A DNA stretch of 64,000 nt from Gammaproteobacteria bacterium. Its GTDB lineage: Bacteria > Pseudomonadota > Gammaproteobacteria > Pseudomonadales > Porticoccaceae. The stretch spans positions 124,001 through 188,000 of the forward strand of contig JAGPUW010000014.1 of the NCBI GenBank assembly GCA_018069465.1, written 5' to 3'. The position numbers were made by a program, and so were the translations under genes. The notes beneath the pieces were generated by a model. That model was given only the letters and a program-made list of their open reading frames with translations. It did no database searches and had not been told where the DNA came from. Numbering within the stretch: the first letter of the stretch is position 1; each line of letters starts with the position of its first letter. Below are positions 33,111 to 41,153 of this stretch, piece by piece.

Positions 33111-33603
33111 CACTTCCTCCAGCGTTGAGGCGGACAATACCTGCTGGCGAACTCTTTGCCAATAGGCTTGCCAGTGACGTGCCGTCGGGCAAGTTTAAGC
33201 CGGGGGCGATATCGGCCAGTGGGTAGAGCACAAAATTGCGCTCGCCAAGTCGCGGGTGGGGGATTTGCAGGCGTCGCGTATGCAGTGCCTGGTTGGCGTA
33301 GAGCAGAATATCGAGGTCCAGAGTGCGTGGCCCCCAGCGCACGATGCGCTTCCTGCCCTGTTGTTGTTCTATCTGCTGTAAAGCCTGGAGCAGGGCTCGG
33401 GGTTTGAGCACGGTGTCTATTTCTACTGCGGTGTTGATGTAGCGCGGCTGACTACCGGGGCCAATGGCGATACTTTGATACCAGGGCGCGCAGCACTTTA
33501 GTCGGGTGCCGGGTAGCTTGGCAATGGCCTGAATGGCGCTTTTGATTTGCCGGGGGGGGTGGTTGAGATTGCTGCCCAGGCCGAGATAAGCCCTAGCTGG
33601 CAT
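33094..33603 (-). CDS. folK: 2-amino-4-hydroxy-6-hydroxymethyldihydropteridine pyrophosphokinase
   Basis: The 169-aa enzyme of folate synthesis transfers pyrophosphate from ATP to 6-hydroxymethyl-7,8-dihydropterin. It has AYLGLGSNLNHPPRQI at the N-terminus, the signature RWGPRTLDLDILLY with the Mg-binding Asp pair near residue 95, and IPHPRLGERNFVLYPLADIAP. Its start overlaps the pcnB end by 11 bases, and its end overlaps the kinase start. It is the third gene of the gluQ-pcnB-folK-dNK-panB series. Confidence 0.94.
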   Translation of the reverse strand: MPARAYLGLGSNLNHPPRQIKSAIQAIAKLPGTRLKCCAPWYQSIAIGPGSQPRYINTAVEIDTVLKPRALLQALQQIEQQQGRKRIVRWGPRTLDLDILLYANQALHTRRLQIPHPRLGERNFVLYPLADIAPGLNLPDGTSLASLLAKSSPAGIVRLNAGGSGGRAG

Positions 33604-34942
33604 GATCCGCTTTAGGTTTGCGTCGGGGGCGTCGGCCCCTCTTGCCCGACTTGGGTTTGGGTAGCGCGGCGATCATGGCCTCGCGCTCGTCTTCATCAAC
33701 TTCTTGATAGAGGGTCCACCAGTCACCCAGTCCCTCGGTTTGCTCGCCGGCCTGCTCGCGAAGCAGCAGGAAATCATAGGCGGCGCGAAAGCGGGGGTGG
33801 CTGAACAGGCGGGCCGCATTTTGGCCGTTGCGTTTATTGAGGCGGGCCTGGAGATCCCAGATTTCTTTCATCATTGCCGTAAAGCGCTTGGGAATAGCAG
33901 TGCGCTTTATTTGTTGATGGATCACGTCGCTACCGGCTTGTTGCAGGGAGTAGAGGGGCGAGTCACCTTTGGCAATGTATTGTTTGCGCTGCTCGACAAG
34001 GGGGGGCCACAGTAGCGCGGCGTAAATAAAGGCCGGTGTGACGCGCTGGCGATTATTGATGCGGGCATCGGTGTTGCGCATAGCTTGGGCGATCAAGGCT
34101 TGATAAAAGTCATCGTCGAGTAGCTGGGCCGTTTGTGGATACAGCTGGGCAAAGAGCTCTAGCTGGCAGAGTTGCTGGTAAGTCGCGAAGGCCATGCCAC
34201 TCATTAGTAGCTTTAAACTTTCATCGAAGAGTCGAGCCGAGGAAATATCACCGAGTAAGGCCGCGCATTCAGGGATGGGGGCGAAGGTCTTTTGGTCGAG
34301 TTGAAAATCCAGCTTGGCGGCAAAGCGCGCGGCGCGCAGCATGCGTACCGGGTCTTCTCGGTAGCGGGTGGCGGCGTCGCCGATAATACGTAAGGTTTTT
34401 TGTTCGAGATCTTGCAGGCCGTCAGCATAATCGTAAATGGTGTTGTCGGTGGGGTGGTAGTACATAGCATTGATGCTGAAGTCGCGACGACTGGCATCTT
34501 CATCTATCGAACCGAAAACATTATCGCGTAACAGCATGCCCTCTTTAGACTGGCGAGACAGATTTTTGTCTTTGCTGGGACTGTTGGTGTGGTGGGCGCG
34601 GAAGGTGGTGACTTCAATGACCTCGCGGCCAAAGCGAACGTGGACAATGCGAAAGCGTCGGCCAATAATTTGCGCCCGCCTGAAAACGGCTTTCACCTCT
34701 TCTGGCGTGGCGTTAGTGGCGACGTCAAAATCTTTGGGTTTGAGGCCAAGCAAGAGGTCGCGAACACAGCCGCCAACCACATAGGCGGTGTAGCCTGCCT
34801 GTTCTAATCCGCTAACGACTTCAGAGGCGCCACGGCTCATATCCTCGGGCACGATGGGATGAGAGCCGGGTGGCACAATATGGGGTCCACTGGCAGTGCG
34901 TTTTTTTTTGAAGCCTAAGGTTTTAGCGATCCGCTTTAGCAT
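33593..34942 (-). CDS. pcnB: Poly(A) polymerase I
   Basis: A 449-aa class II nucleotidyltransferase that adds 3' A-tails to RNA and so promotes decay of mRNAs and sRNAs. I choose the ATG at 34942 (MLKRIAKTLGFKKKR); upstream codons give no family-like sequence. The catalytic head YVVGGCVRDLLLGLKPKDFDVATNATPEEVKAVF is near residue 55, then RRDFSINAMYYH and EDPVRMLRAARFAAKLDF. The Arg/Lys-rich C-terminus (KSGKRGRRPRRKPKADH) fits RNA binding. It lies directly downstream of the tandem sRNA-like elements and overlaps folK by 11 bases. Confidence 0.93.
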   Translation of the reverse strand: MLKRIAKTLGFKKKRTASGPHIVPPGSHPIVPEDMSRGASEVVSGLEQAGYTAYVVGGCVRDLLLGLKPKDFDVATNATPEEVKAVFRRAQIIGRRFRIVHVRFGREVIEVTTFRAHHTNSPSKDKNLSRQSKEGMLLRDNVFGSIDEDASRRDFSINAMYYHPTDNTIYDYADGLQDLEQKTLRIIGDAATRYREDPVRMLRAARFAAKLDFQLDQKTFAPIPECAALLGDISSARLFDESLKLLMSGMAFATYQQLCQLELFAQLYPQTAQLLDDDFYQALIAQAMRNTDARINNRQRVTPAFIYAALLWPPLVEQRKQYIAKGDSPLYSLQQAGSDVIHQQIKRTAIPKRFTAMMKEIWDLQARLNKRNGQNAARLFSHPRFRAAYDFLLLREQAGEQTEGLGDWWTLYQEVDEDEREAMIAALPKPKSGKRGRRPRRKPKADHAS

Positions 34943-35153
34943 GGAGGGGTTTAGAAACCTTGTGGTACGAAGAAATAAGGGCGTGAGTCTAGCATATAGG
35001 CTGTGATGGATGCTGATGGCAGGTAAATCGTTTTGCCGGAGTGTTGCCGACGGGTACAAGGGGTCTAAACTACTTGTCTGCTTTGTCTATGGCTTGGGCT
35101 TTCTATGCTGAAACTATGCTGAAAAAAGGGTGGAGATGAAGAGGGGTAGCAGC

Positions 35154-35183
35154 AAAAAGGGAAGCCCGAGGGCTTCCCTTTTT
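35154..35183. terminator. Intrinsic terminator A
   Basis: GGGAAGCC (35159-35166), a 4-nt loop and GGCTTCCC (35171-35178) are flanked by five As and five Ts, so it works in either direction. On minus it would end candidate sRNA copy A. Confidence 0.85.
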
Positions 35184-35310
35184 AATACGCCATCTGTTTC
35201 TGGATCTAACCCACCCCTAAACGCATAGCAACTCATCTATTTTATTCTTATTGTTTATTGTTATTCTTTTCAGTCATTATTCAGATGACTTGCAGTTATA
35301 ATAACCAATG
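35154..35310 (-). ncRNA. Candidate small RNA, copy A (crcZ-position element)
   Basis: Read on the minus strand, an A-rich stretch containing AAUAACAAUAAACAAUAAG (plus 35247-35265) leads into a core at 35190-35237 that is nearly identical to copy B. It ends in a terminator stem GGGAAGCC/GGCUUCCC with a CUCG loop and five Us (35154-35183). No ORF is conserved between copies. A possible promoter upstream is TTTACA and TATTAT about 18 bases apart, near 35300-35335. The AANAANAA repeats resemble Hfq/Crc-binding motifs of Pseudomonas CrcZ, whose gene also precedes pcnB. The 5' end is a guess; transcription is untested. Confidence 0.55.
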
Positions 35311-35478
35311 GCTCGGTAGTATGTAAAGGCTTTTACAAAAAAATATTAGATATTTTCCCTGGCAAGACGGTAAATAGAAAATCGTGCAGGTCCGTTGAAT
35401 GTTGCTGCGTCGCTTGAACGATATTATCGCGCCGGGTTCAAGCGCTTTAAAAAACCGCCTGAAAAAAAGACGGACATT

Positions 35479-35507
35479 AAAAAGGGAAGCCCGAGGGCTT
35501 CCCTTTT
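35479..35507. terminator. Intrinsic terminator B
   Basis: GGGAAGCC (35484-35491), CGAG loop and GGCTTCCC (35496-35503) with an A-run before and four Ts after. It would end candidate sRNA copy B on the minus strand. Confidence 0.82.
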
Positions 35508-35640
35508 AAAATATGCCATGTGTTTCTGGATCTAACCCACCCTTAAAACGTATAGCAACTCATCATATTTTATTATTATTCTCTATTGTTATTATTATAT
35601 TTTTAGCATTCTGCACATTCATTATTGTTATAAGTGGAAA
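35479..35640 (-). ncRNA. Candidate small RNA, copy B (crcZ-position element)
   Basis: Second copy of the element, about 326 bp upstream of copy A in the same orientation. A 22-base core (35521-35542) is identical to 35195-35216, and a 13-base block (35552-35564) equals 35225-35237. The terminator stem is the same eight bases with the same loop. The A-rich 5' part (AAUAAUAAUAACAAUAGAG on minus) has diverged in sequence but keeps its composition. A TATAAT lies upstream on the minus strand near 35650. Conservation of core and terminator across a duplication argues for function. The 168 bp between copies shows no gene. Confidence 0.55.
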
Positions 35641-35746
35641 TTATATTACTGAGAAAGTGTGAACTGTGCAAAGCTTTTCTTAGAAAAAAAGATGCTTAAA
35701 CTAGATTGCTGTTATAGCTAAATGTGTTTAGTTGTGACATTTCGGT

Positions 35747-36649
35747 TCATTTGTCACTTTCTGTCACCCTGGTGAGAGAGGGTATGTTAGCGAGCTGCCA
35801 GTGCTCAATGGCCCAGCCTAGCACTTGCTGTGTTGAGGCCCTGTCCAGTTCCGAGGGCGTGCTGAAACCCAATAGCCTCAGGCAATCCAGTAGATTCGAT
35901 AATGCCTCGCTGGCGTTGAGTTCGGGGGCATGGTTTTGCTTGCTGAGTTTTTGGCCTTGCCTGTTACTGAGTACCGGGATATGACCGTATCGCGGTGTCT
36001 CCAGGTTCAGGCAGCGCAACAGGTGCATTTGCCGGGGACTCGAGTCGAGCAGGTCGCTGCCGCGAATAACGTGGCTGATATTTTGGTAGCCGTCATCCAG
36101 GCTGCAGGCCAGTTGATAGGCGGGAAGATGATCGCGACGCCAGAGAATAAAGTCGCCGGCCGCGCTGAGATTAAATTCGAGCTGGCCCTGAATTAAATCA
36201 TCGACAGTGATGGAACTTGGTTCAGGTAGTTGAATGCGGATGGCGTGGGGCTTGTCGGGAACGACTGAGCTGGAATTAATCGTATAAAGCCGACAGGCAC
36301 CATCGTAGCAGCCGCCCAGGGTGCGAAGCCGCGCCCGGTTACAGTAGCAGGCGTATAACAGCCCGGCATGGGCAAGTCGCTGTAGTGCCTCCCGATAGGC
36401 TGGCAGGCGTGTGCTTTGGTAGAGCACGGAGCCATCCCAGTGCAAGCCGTGTTCATCCAGTTGCCGGAGAATAAGGTCGGCGGCGCCGGGGACTTCCCGT
36501 GGTGGATCGAGGTCTTCAATACGTACCAACCACTGTCCGTGGTTGGCGCGGGCGTCGAGAAAACTTGCCAGGGCGGCAAGTAGGGAGCCTTTGTGAAGAG
36601 GGCCGGTGGGCGAGGGTGCAAACCGGCCAATGTATGAGCTAACAGCCAT
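35747..36649 (-). CDS. gluQ: Glutamyl-Q tRNA(Asp) synthetase
   Basis: A 300-aa paralogue of the glutamyl-tRNA synthetase catalytic core that attaches glutamate to queuosine in tRNA(Asp). It has GRFAPSPTGPLHKGSLLAALASFLDAR (HIGH-type motif), LVRIEDLDPPRE, the zinc-binding CYCNRARLRTLGGCYDGAC, and the KLSKQN lysine loop. The anticodon-binding domain is missing, as expected for GluQ-RS. It lies 50 bp downstream of dksA, the usual gammaproteobacterial arrangement. The candidate sRNAs and then pcnB follow. Confidence 0.94.
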   Translation of the reverse strand: MAVSSYIGRFAPSPTGPLHKGSLLAALASFLDARANHGQWLVRIEDLDPPREVPGAADLILRQLDEHGLHWDGSVLYQSTRLPAYREALQRLAHAGLLYACYCNRARLRTLGGCYDGACRLYTINSSSVVPDKPHAIRIQLPEPSSITVDDLIQGQLEFNLSAAGDFILWRRDHLPAYQLACSLDDGYQNISHVIRGSDLLDSSPRQMHLLRCLNLETPRYGHIPVLSNRQGQKLSKQNHAPELNASEALSNLLDCLRLLGFSTPSELDRASTQQVLGWAIEHWQLANIPSLTRVTESDK

Positions 36650-36699
36650 GGGCTAGCCGTTGTGGGCCCGCAATAGTGGGCTCGCAGTTGAGACCTTCG

Positions 36700-37149
36700 T
36701 TAGTTGCCGCTAACCTGCTTCTCTTTAATTTCGTCGAGGGTTTTACAGTCGACACAGAGCGTGGCAGTGGGTCGGGCTTCGAGTCGGCGGATACCAATAT
36801 CGACGCCACACTGATCACAATAACCGTAGTCGTCGGTATCAATCAGCTCCATGGTGGAGTCAATTTTCTTGATCAGCTTGCGCTCTCTATCGCGGGTGCG
36901 TAATTCGAGGCTGAACTCTTCTTCCTGTGTGGCTCGGTCCGCTGGGTCGGGGAAGTTCGCCGCTTCGTCTTTCATGTGGCTGACGGTGCGGTCGACCTCT
37001 TCCATTAATTCCTGCTTCCACCCCAGCAACAGCGCTTTAAAGTGCTTCTGCTGGTTTTCATTCATATACTCTTCGCCCTTTTTCTCCTTGTAGGGAGCCT
37101 GGCCGTGAAGGGTTAGGGCGGATGCTTTGGCCGCTTTTTTCTTGGGCAT
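36700..37149 (-). CDS. dksA: RNA polymerase-binding transcription factor DksA
   Basis: A 149-aa protein that acts with ppGpp in the secondary channel of RNA polymerase to tune rRNA and amino-acid promoters. The coiled-coil tip DPADRATQEEEF holds the essential Asp-x-x-Asp-x-Ala. The C-terminal zinc finger YCDQCGVDIGIRRLEARPTATLCVDCK is complete. The lysine-rich start MPKKKAAK is common in Pseudomonas-like DksA. It is the first gene of the block and is divergent from the aminotransferase. Confidence 0.95.
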   Translation of the reverse strand: MPKKKAAKASALTLHGQAPYKEKKGEEYMNENQQKHFKALLLGWKQELMEEVDRTVSHMKDEAANFPDPADRATQEEEFSLELRTRDRERKLIKKIDSTMELIDTDDYGYCDQCGVDIGIRRLEARPTATLCVDCKTLDEIKEKQVSGN

Positions 37150-37290
37150 GGATGTGTTCCGTTTTTAATGCTATCGCGAGGCAGGACGTTATAGTGCCAC
37201 CGAGCAAATTTTTCAAGTCTATTTTGTACTACCGGTGCGGATTCATGGCCTACAATGGTAAATTTTTTGGGATCTAAGCAGGAAATAGCC

Positions 37291-38466
37291 ATGACTGGTG
37301 GAATTCATCGTCAATACGCCTCAAGAATTGAGGGTATGACATCCTTTAAAGTCGTCGACTTCCTAGAGGCTGCCGTGAAAATGGAGGCCCAGGGGCGCGA
37401 TATTGTGCGCATGGAGGCCGGTGAGCCGGCTTTCCCCACGGCACCGGCAATTATTGAAGCGGCAAAAACGGCCCTGGCTGATGAAAAAACCTTCTACACC
37501 CCCTCCCTGGGCATTATCGAACTGCGTGAAGCCATCGCCAATTTCTATGACACCCGCTACGGCTTGAACATACCAGCGCAGCGCATCGTGGTCACCACGG
37601 GCAGTAGTGCCGCACTGGGCTTGATTTGCGACCTCATTATTAACCCGGGTGATGGCTTGCAGCTGACCGACCCGGGCTATCCCTGCAACGCCAATTTTGT
37701 GCGCCGGGCCGGTGGCGAGCCCCAGCTTATCCCGGTGGATGCACGCAATGCCTACCAACTGAGCCCCGAGCTTGTTGCCGAACATTGGCGGGACAATACG
37801 GTAGGGGTGCTGGTGGCGTCGCCCAGTAATCCCACCGGAGAAATGCTTTCCCGGGACAACCAGCGCGGCATTAACCAGGTGGTGAGCGGCCACAATGGGG
37901 TGATGATTATGGATGAGCTCTACCATGGGCTGGTTTATGACCAGCAAGAGAATTCTATTCTCGAAATCAATGATGACGCCATGGTTATTAACAGTTTTTC
38001 AAAATACTTCGGCATGACCGGCTGGCGCCTGGGTTGGATGGTGGTGCCGGAAGACGCCCTTGAAGCCATCAAAATTATGGCGCAAAACTTTTATATCTCA
38101 CCGCCCAGTATTTCTCAATATGCCGCCATTGCGGCTTTTGAACCCGCGACAATCGAGATTATGGAGGCTCGCCGTGCAGAGTTTCGCCAGCGTCGGGACT
38201 ATCTCGTACCGGCACTGCGCGAGCTTGGGTTTAGTATTCCCCATACACCCGCGGGCGCCTTCTACATTTATGCCGGCATAGAGAAGCTGGCTGATGATAG
38301 TGAGGCCTTTTGCTGGGATATGCTTGAGCGAGCCGGCGTGGCGTTTACACCGGGCACTGATTTTGGCGAGTATCTGGCGCGCCAGCATGTGCGCTTCTCC
38401 TATACCCAGCCGCTGGACAGGCTGGAGCTGGCCGTGGAGCGTCTGGGCAAAGCGCTTGCGAGCTGA
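37291..38466 (+). CDS. Fold-type I aminotransferase (pyridoxal phosphate-dependent)
   Basis: A 391-aa class I/II aminotransferase from the ATG at 37291 (AGGAA 9 bases upstream); an in-frame start at 37255 is less likely. It shows DIVRMEAGEPAFPTAPAIIEAA, VTTGSSAALGLICDLIINPGD, VGVLVASPSNPTGEML, MIMDELYHGLVYD and the PLP-Lys motif INSFSKYFGMTGWRLGWMV. The closing motif HVRFSYTQP supplies the carboxylate-binding Arg. The amino-acid specificity is not clear; alanine or aspartate-type donors are common in this group. sfsA follows 42 bp downstream, probably in one transcript. Confidence 0.88.
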   Translation: MTGGIHRQYASRIEGMTSFKVVDFLEAAVKMEAQGRDIVRMEAGEPAFPTAPAIIEAAKTALADEKTFYTPSLGIIELREAIANFYDTRYGLNIPAQRIVVTTGSSAALGLICDLIINPGDGLQLTDPGYPCNANFVRRAGGEPQLIPVDARNAYQLSPELVAEHWRDNTVGVLVASPSNPTGEMLSRDNQRGINQVVSGHNGVMIMDELYHGLVYDQQENSILEINDDAMVINSFSKYFGMTGWRLGWMVVPEDALEAIKIMAQNFYISPPSISQYAAIAAFEPATIEIMEARRAEFRQRRDYLVPALRELGFSIPHTPAGAFYIYAGIEKLADDSEAFCWDMLERAGVAFTPGTDFGEYLARQHVRFSYTQPLDRLELAVERLGKALAS

Positions 38467-38508
38467 CTACCCGGCGTTGAATACCTTGAATAAAAAGACG
38501 AGCTGTCG

Positions 38509-39225
38509 ATGAAAATTTCCCCAGCCTTTGAAATGGCGACCTTTATTAAGCGCTACAAGCGTTTTTTTGCCGATATTGAGCTGAGCGATGGCAGTGAGCT
38601 AACGATTCACTGCGCCAATACGGGCTCGATGAAAAACTGCCTGAGCCCGGGCCAGCCCTGCTGGTTTTCCCGCTCCGATAACCCCAAGCGAAAGCTGCCG
38701 GGCACCCTGGAAATCATTACCACTGCTGGGGGTCGCCTGGCGGGTGTGAATACCGCGCGACCCAATAAGCTGGTCGTCGAGGCCATTGAAAATGGTGTGA
38801 TCAGTGAATTACAGGCCTACGACACCTTGCGTACCGAGGTGCGCTACGGCGAGGAAAATAGCCGCATCGACATTTTGCTCGAAGAGGGCGATGCGCAATG
38901 CTTTATAGAAGTGAAAAGCGTCACTCTTGAGGCGGAGGGCCAGCGGGCCTGCTTTCCCGATGCCGTTACTGCCCGTGGCAGCAAACACCTGCGCGAATTG
39001 ATGCACGTTGTCGAACAGGGGCAGCGCGGGGTGCTGGTTTTCTGTGTGCAGTTGACGGATATTGAAGAGGTCGCAGCAGCGCAGCAGATTGACCCGGTAT
39101 ATGCCCAGACGCTGGCGCAGGCTATGGCGGCTGGTGTTGAAGTGCTGGTTTATGGCTGTCGCCTCAGTCCGGATGAAATTGTTATCGATAGACAACTGCG
39201 ATTTTTGGCGCCGCCGCTTGTGTAG
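38509..39225 (+). CDS. sfsA: Sugar fermentation stimulation protein SfsA
   Basis: The 238-aa protein has the full SfsA pattern: FIKRYKRFFADIELSDGSELTIHCANTGSMKNCLSPGQPCWFS, NTARPNKLVVEAIENGVI, SRIDILLEEGDAQCFIEVKSVTL and FPDAVTARGSKHLRELMHVVEQGQRGVLVFCVQ. The central part is a PD-(D/E)xK nuclease-like fold, and a DNA-binding role has been proposed. It is often encoded near dksA, as here. A strong terminator follows. Confidence 0.94.
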   Translation: MKISPAFEMATFIKRYKRFFADIELSDGSELTIHCANTGSMKNCLSPGQPCWFSRSDNPKRKLPGTLEIITTAGGRLAGVNTARPNKLVVEAIENGVISELQAYDTLRTEVRYGEENSRIDILLEEGDAQCFIEVKSVTLEAEGQRACFPDAVTARGSKHLRELMHVVEQGQRGVLVFCVQLTDIEEVAAAQQIDPVYAQTLAQAMAAGVEVLVYGCRLSPDEIVIDRQLRFLAPPLV

Positions 39226-39234
39226 CCCGCAGAC

Positions 39235-39276
39235 AAAAAAAGCCCCCGTCTCTAATAAAGAGATAGGGGCTTTTTT
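39235..39276. terminator. Bidirectional intrinsic terminator after sfsA
   Basis: A-run, AGCCCC..TCTCT, a short AATAA loop, AGAGA..GGGGCT and six Ts form a strong stem with small internal mismatches. It ends sfsA on plus and can end the convergent SnoaL-like gene on minus. Confidence 0.85.
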
Positions 39277-39345
39277 GTTAACCTTGATAACAACGGTGCG
39301 TTATTCAGGGCTAATTTGAACCTTGGTGCATGGCGGCAAAGGCCA

Positions 39346-39735
39346 TTACATTTTTCCGTCAATACCCACTACGCGCTGCTTGAATTTCCACTGGCCGTCA
39401 ACTCTAACGACGGCATCGATATAGCGGCCAGAGTTAACAACGCTCACTTTATCGCCACAATCGACGAGGATCAGGTAGGCATCGTGGGTGCCGGTATCGC
39501 CGTCAACTTCAACGATGGCATCGGTGGTGCAATGCTTAACTTTCATAGTGGGGATCATTTTTTTGGCGAAAGCCAGCAGGTCTTCGCTACCAGCAGCGAG
39601 TTTTTTACCGCCCATTTCAAAGCTGCCATCTGCGGTAAAGCACTCGACCCAGGCTTCGGGGTTGCCGTAATCGAAAGCGCGGTTGTAGCGGGCGGCCAGC
39701 TCGCGAATGGCGATATGATCTTCTACTTTACTCAT
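39346..39735 (-). CDS. SnoaL-like (NTF2-fold) protein
   Basis: The 129-aa alpha+beta cone-fold protein shows EDHIAIRELAARYNRAFDYGNPEAWVECFTADGSFEMGG, the common N-terminus of SnoaL_4 proteins, followed by VKHCTTDAIVEVDGDTGTHDAYLILVD and GQWKFKQRVVGID. Members include steroid isomerases, hydratases and dehydratases, but many have no known activity, and catalytic residues cannot be assigned by eye. It is monocistronic. Confidence 0.8.
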   Translation of the reverse strand: MSKVEDHIAIRELAARYNRAFDYGNPEAWVECFTADGSFEMGGKKLAAGSEDLLAFAKKMIPTMKVKHCTTDAIVEVDGDTGTHDAYLILVDCGDKVSVVNSGRYIDAVVRVDGQWKFKQRVVGIDGKM

Positions 39736-39828
39736 GATGAGATTCCTTTGATGTGTGGGGTGGATGGAGATTCGTTAGCGAAGGGATTGTATTGCATATA
39801 GCCCCGGTCGAACAGTGGATGGACAGGG

Positions 39829-40191
39829 CTAGTCCTGGCTGTTTAGAGGGTTTTCACTGAGATAAAGCTGGCCATCGATAATCGTGTGGGCGACGGGGCT
39901 GAGCCGGGTGCCGGGGCAGGGGCCGGAAACACAAGCGCCGCTGTCGATTTCAAAGAGTGCACCGTGGGCGGCACAGAGTATGTAGTCGCGACTTCTGTCG
40001 AGAAAGCGGTCGGGCATCCAGTTGAGTTCGAGGCTGGCGTGGGGACAGCGATTGCGATAGAGGTAGAGTTCATCGTCCCTGCGCACGGCGAAAATACTGT
40101 TGAACTTGTCTATCTGAAAACCCTTTGCGCTATCGATGGGAATGTCGTCAATGGCGCAAAGGCGTAGTGGATACGTGTTCTCGGGGGGCAA
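39829..40191 (-). CDS. Rieske [2Fe-2S] ferredoxin-like protein
   Basis: The 120-aa protein contains the Rieske cluster ligands CPHASLELNW and CAAHGALFEI, that is CxH and CxxH. The open frame extends back to 40278 inside htpX, but that part is unlike the family. The TTG at 40191, two bases after the htpX stop, gives a family-like start (PPENTYPLRLCAIDDI). It is probably translationally coupled to htpX. Short stand-alone Rieske proteins serve as electron carriers to oxygenases or as nitrite-reductase-like small subunits; no such partner is adjacent. Confidence 0.78.
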   Translation of the reverse strand: MPPENTYPLRLCAIDDIPIDSAKGFQIDKFNSIFAVRRDDELYLYRNRCPHASLELNWMPDRFLDRSRDYILCAAHGALFEIDSGACVSGPCPGTRLSPVAHTIIDGQLYLSENPLNSQD

Positions 40192-40192
40192 A

Positions 40193-41083
40193 TTACACGC
40201 CCCGGCGCAGCGCTTCGATGCGCGCTTCGAGGGGTGGGTGCGACATAAAAAGTTTGCTGGCGTGTTTTTTCCAGCCACCTGAAATACTCAGAGCTACCAT
40301 GGTATCGGGCATTTCGCTGGGCACTTGGGCCTGGGTTTCAGCCTGTAGTTTTTGCAGTGCGCCAATCATTGCGCCCCGCGTGGCGAGGTGGGCACCGGCC
40401 GCGTCAGCGCGGTACTCGCGCCAGCGTGAAAAGGCCAGGACAATGGTGGAGGCAAGAATGCCGAGCACCACTTGCAGCACCATGACAGTGACAAAATAAC
40501 CAATGCCGGGACGGTCATTTTTAAACACCGCCTTGTCGATAAACGAGCCGATAATACGGGCAAAAAACATTACAAAGGTATTCACTACGCCCTGAATCAG
40601 GGTCAGGGTGATCATATCGCCATTGGCGACATGGCCGATTTCGTGGGCCAGTACGGCTTTGATTTCGTCTTTGTTAAAACGACTGAAGAGCCCGCTGCTG
40701 ACGGCAACCAGGGCCTTGTTTTTATTCCAGCCGGTGGCGAAAGCGTTGGATTGCTGGGCCTGAAAAATACCCACCTCAGGCATGCCAATATCGGCTTTGC
40801 GTGCCAGTTCGGCGACAGTTTCCAATAACCAGCGCTCGTCGGCGTTCGTCGGCTCGGTAATAATTTGGGTGCCGGTGCCCCTTTTTGCCATCCACTTTGA
40901 CATGAACAGTGAGATGAGCGAGCCGGCAAAACCGAATACCGCACACATCAGCAATAGAGCGCCGAGGTTGGTGTGTACCCCCTGAGTGGCGAGGTACTGC
41001 TCGAGGCCGAAAATTTGAAAAACGGCACTGACCAGCATGAGTATGGCGATGTTAGTCGCGAGAAATAGGCCAATTCGTAACAC
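40193..41083 (-). CDS. htpX: Membrane zinc metalloprotease HtpX
   Basis: A 296-aa M48 protease of the inner membrane that degrades damaged membrane proteins, a stress partner of FtsH. It starts at a GTG at 41083 with CAAAGGAG 6 bases upstream, giving [17 protein letters not shown] like E. coli HtpX. The zinc motif HEIGH is near residue 140 ([30 protein letters not shown]). [10 protein letters not shown] supplies the third ligand and [14 protein letters not shown] ends the protein. The longer frame to 41146 is rejected. It is divergent from the CDF transporter. Confidence 0.94.
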   Translation of the reverse strand: MLRIGLFLATNIAILMLVSAVFQIFGLEQYLATQGVHTNLGALLLMCAVFGFAGSLISLFMSKWMAKRGTGTQIITEPTNADERWLLETVAELARKADIGMPEVGIFQAQQSNAFATGWNKNKALVAVSSGLFSRFNKDEIKAVLAHEIGHVANGDMITLTLIQGVVNTFVMFFARIIGSFIDKAVFKNDRPGIGYFVTVMVLQVVLGILASTIVLAFSRWREYRADAAGAHLATRGAMIGALQKLQAETQAQVPSEMPDTMVALSISGGWKKHASKLFMSHPPLEARIEALRRGV

Positions 41084-41153
41084 GTAAAACTCCTTTGATG
41101 ATGGCGTGACAAGCCTTGTGTCTATTAAGATGCGCCCTGATGACAAAAATTCA

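Noticed and set aside
35590-35640. Fur box in the A/T-rich 5' part of sRNA copy B
   Set aside because: The AATAAT-type repeats match A/T-rich sequence in general; no clear 19-bp palindrome is present.
35060-35746. cbrAB two-component genes between gluQ and pcnB as in Pseudomonas
   Set aside because: The gap is only about 690 bp and has no protein-like frame; only the sRNA-like repeats are there.
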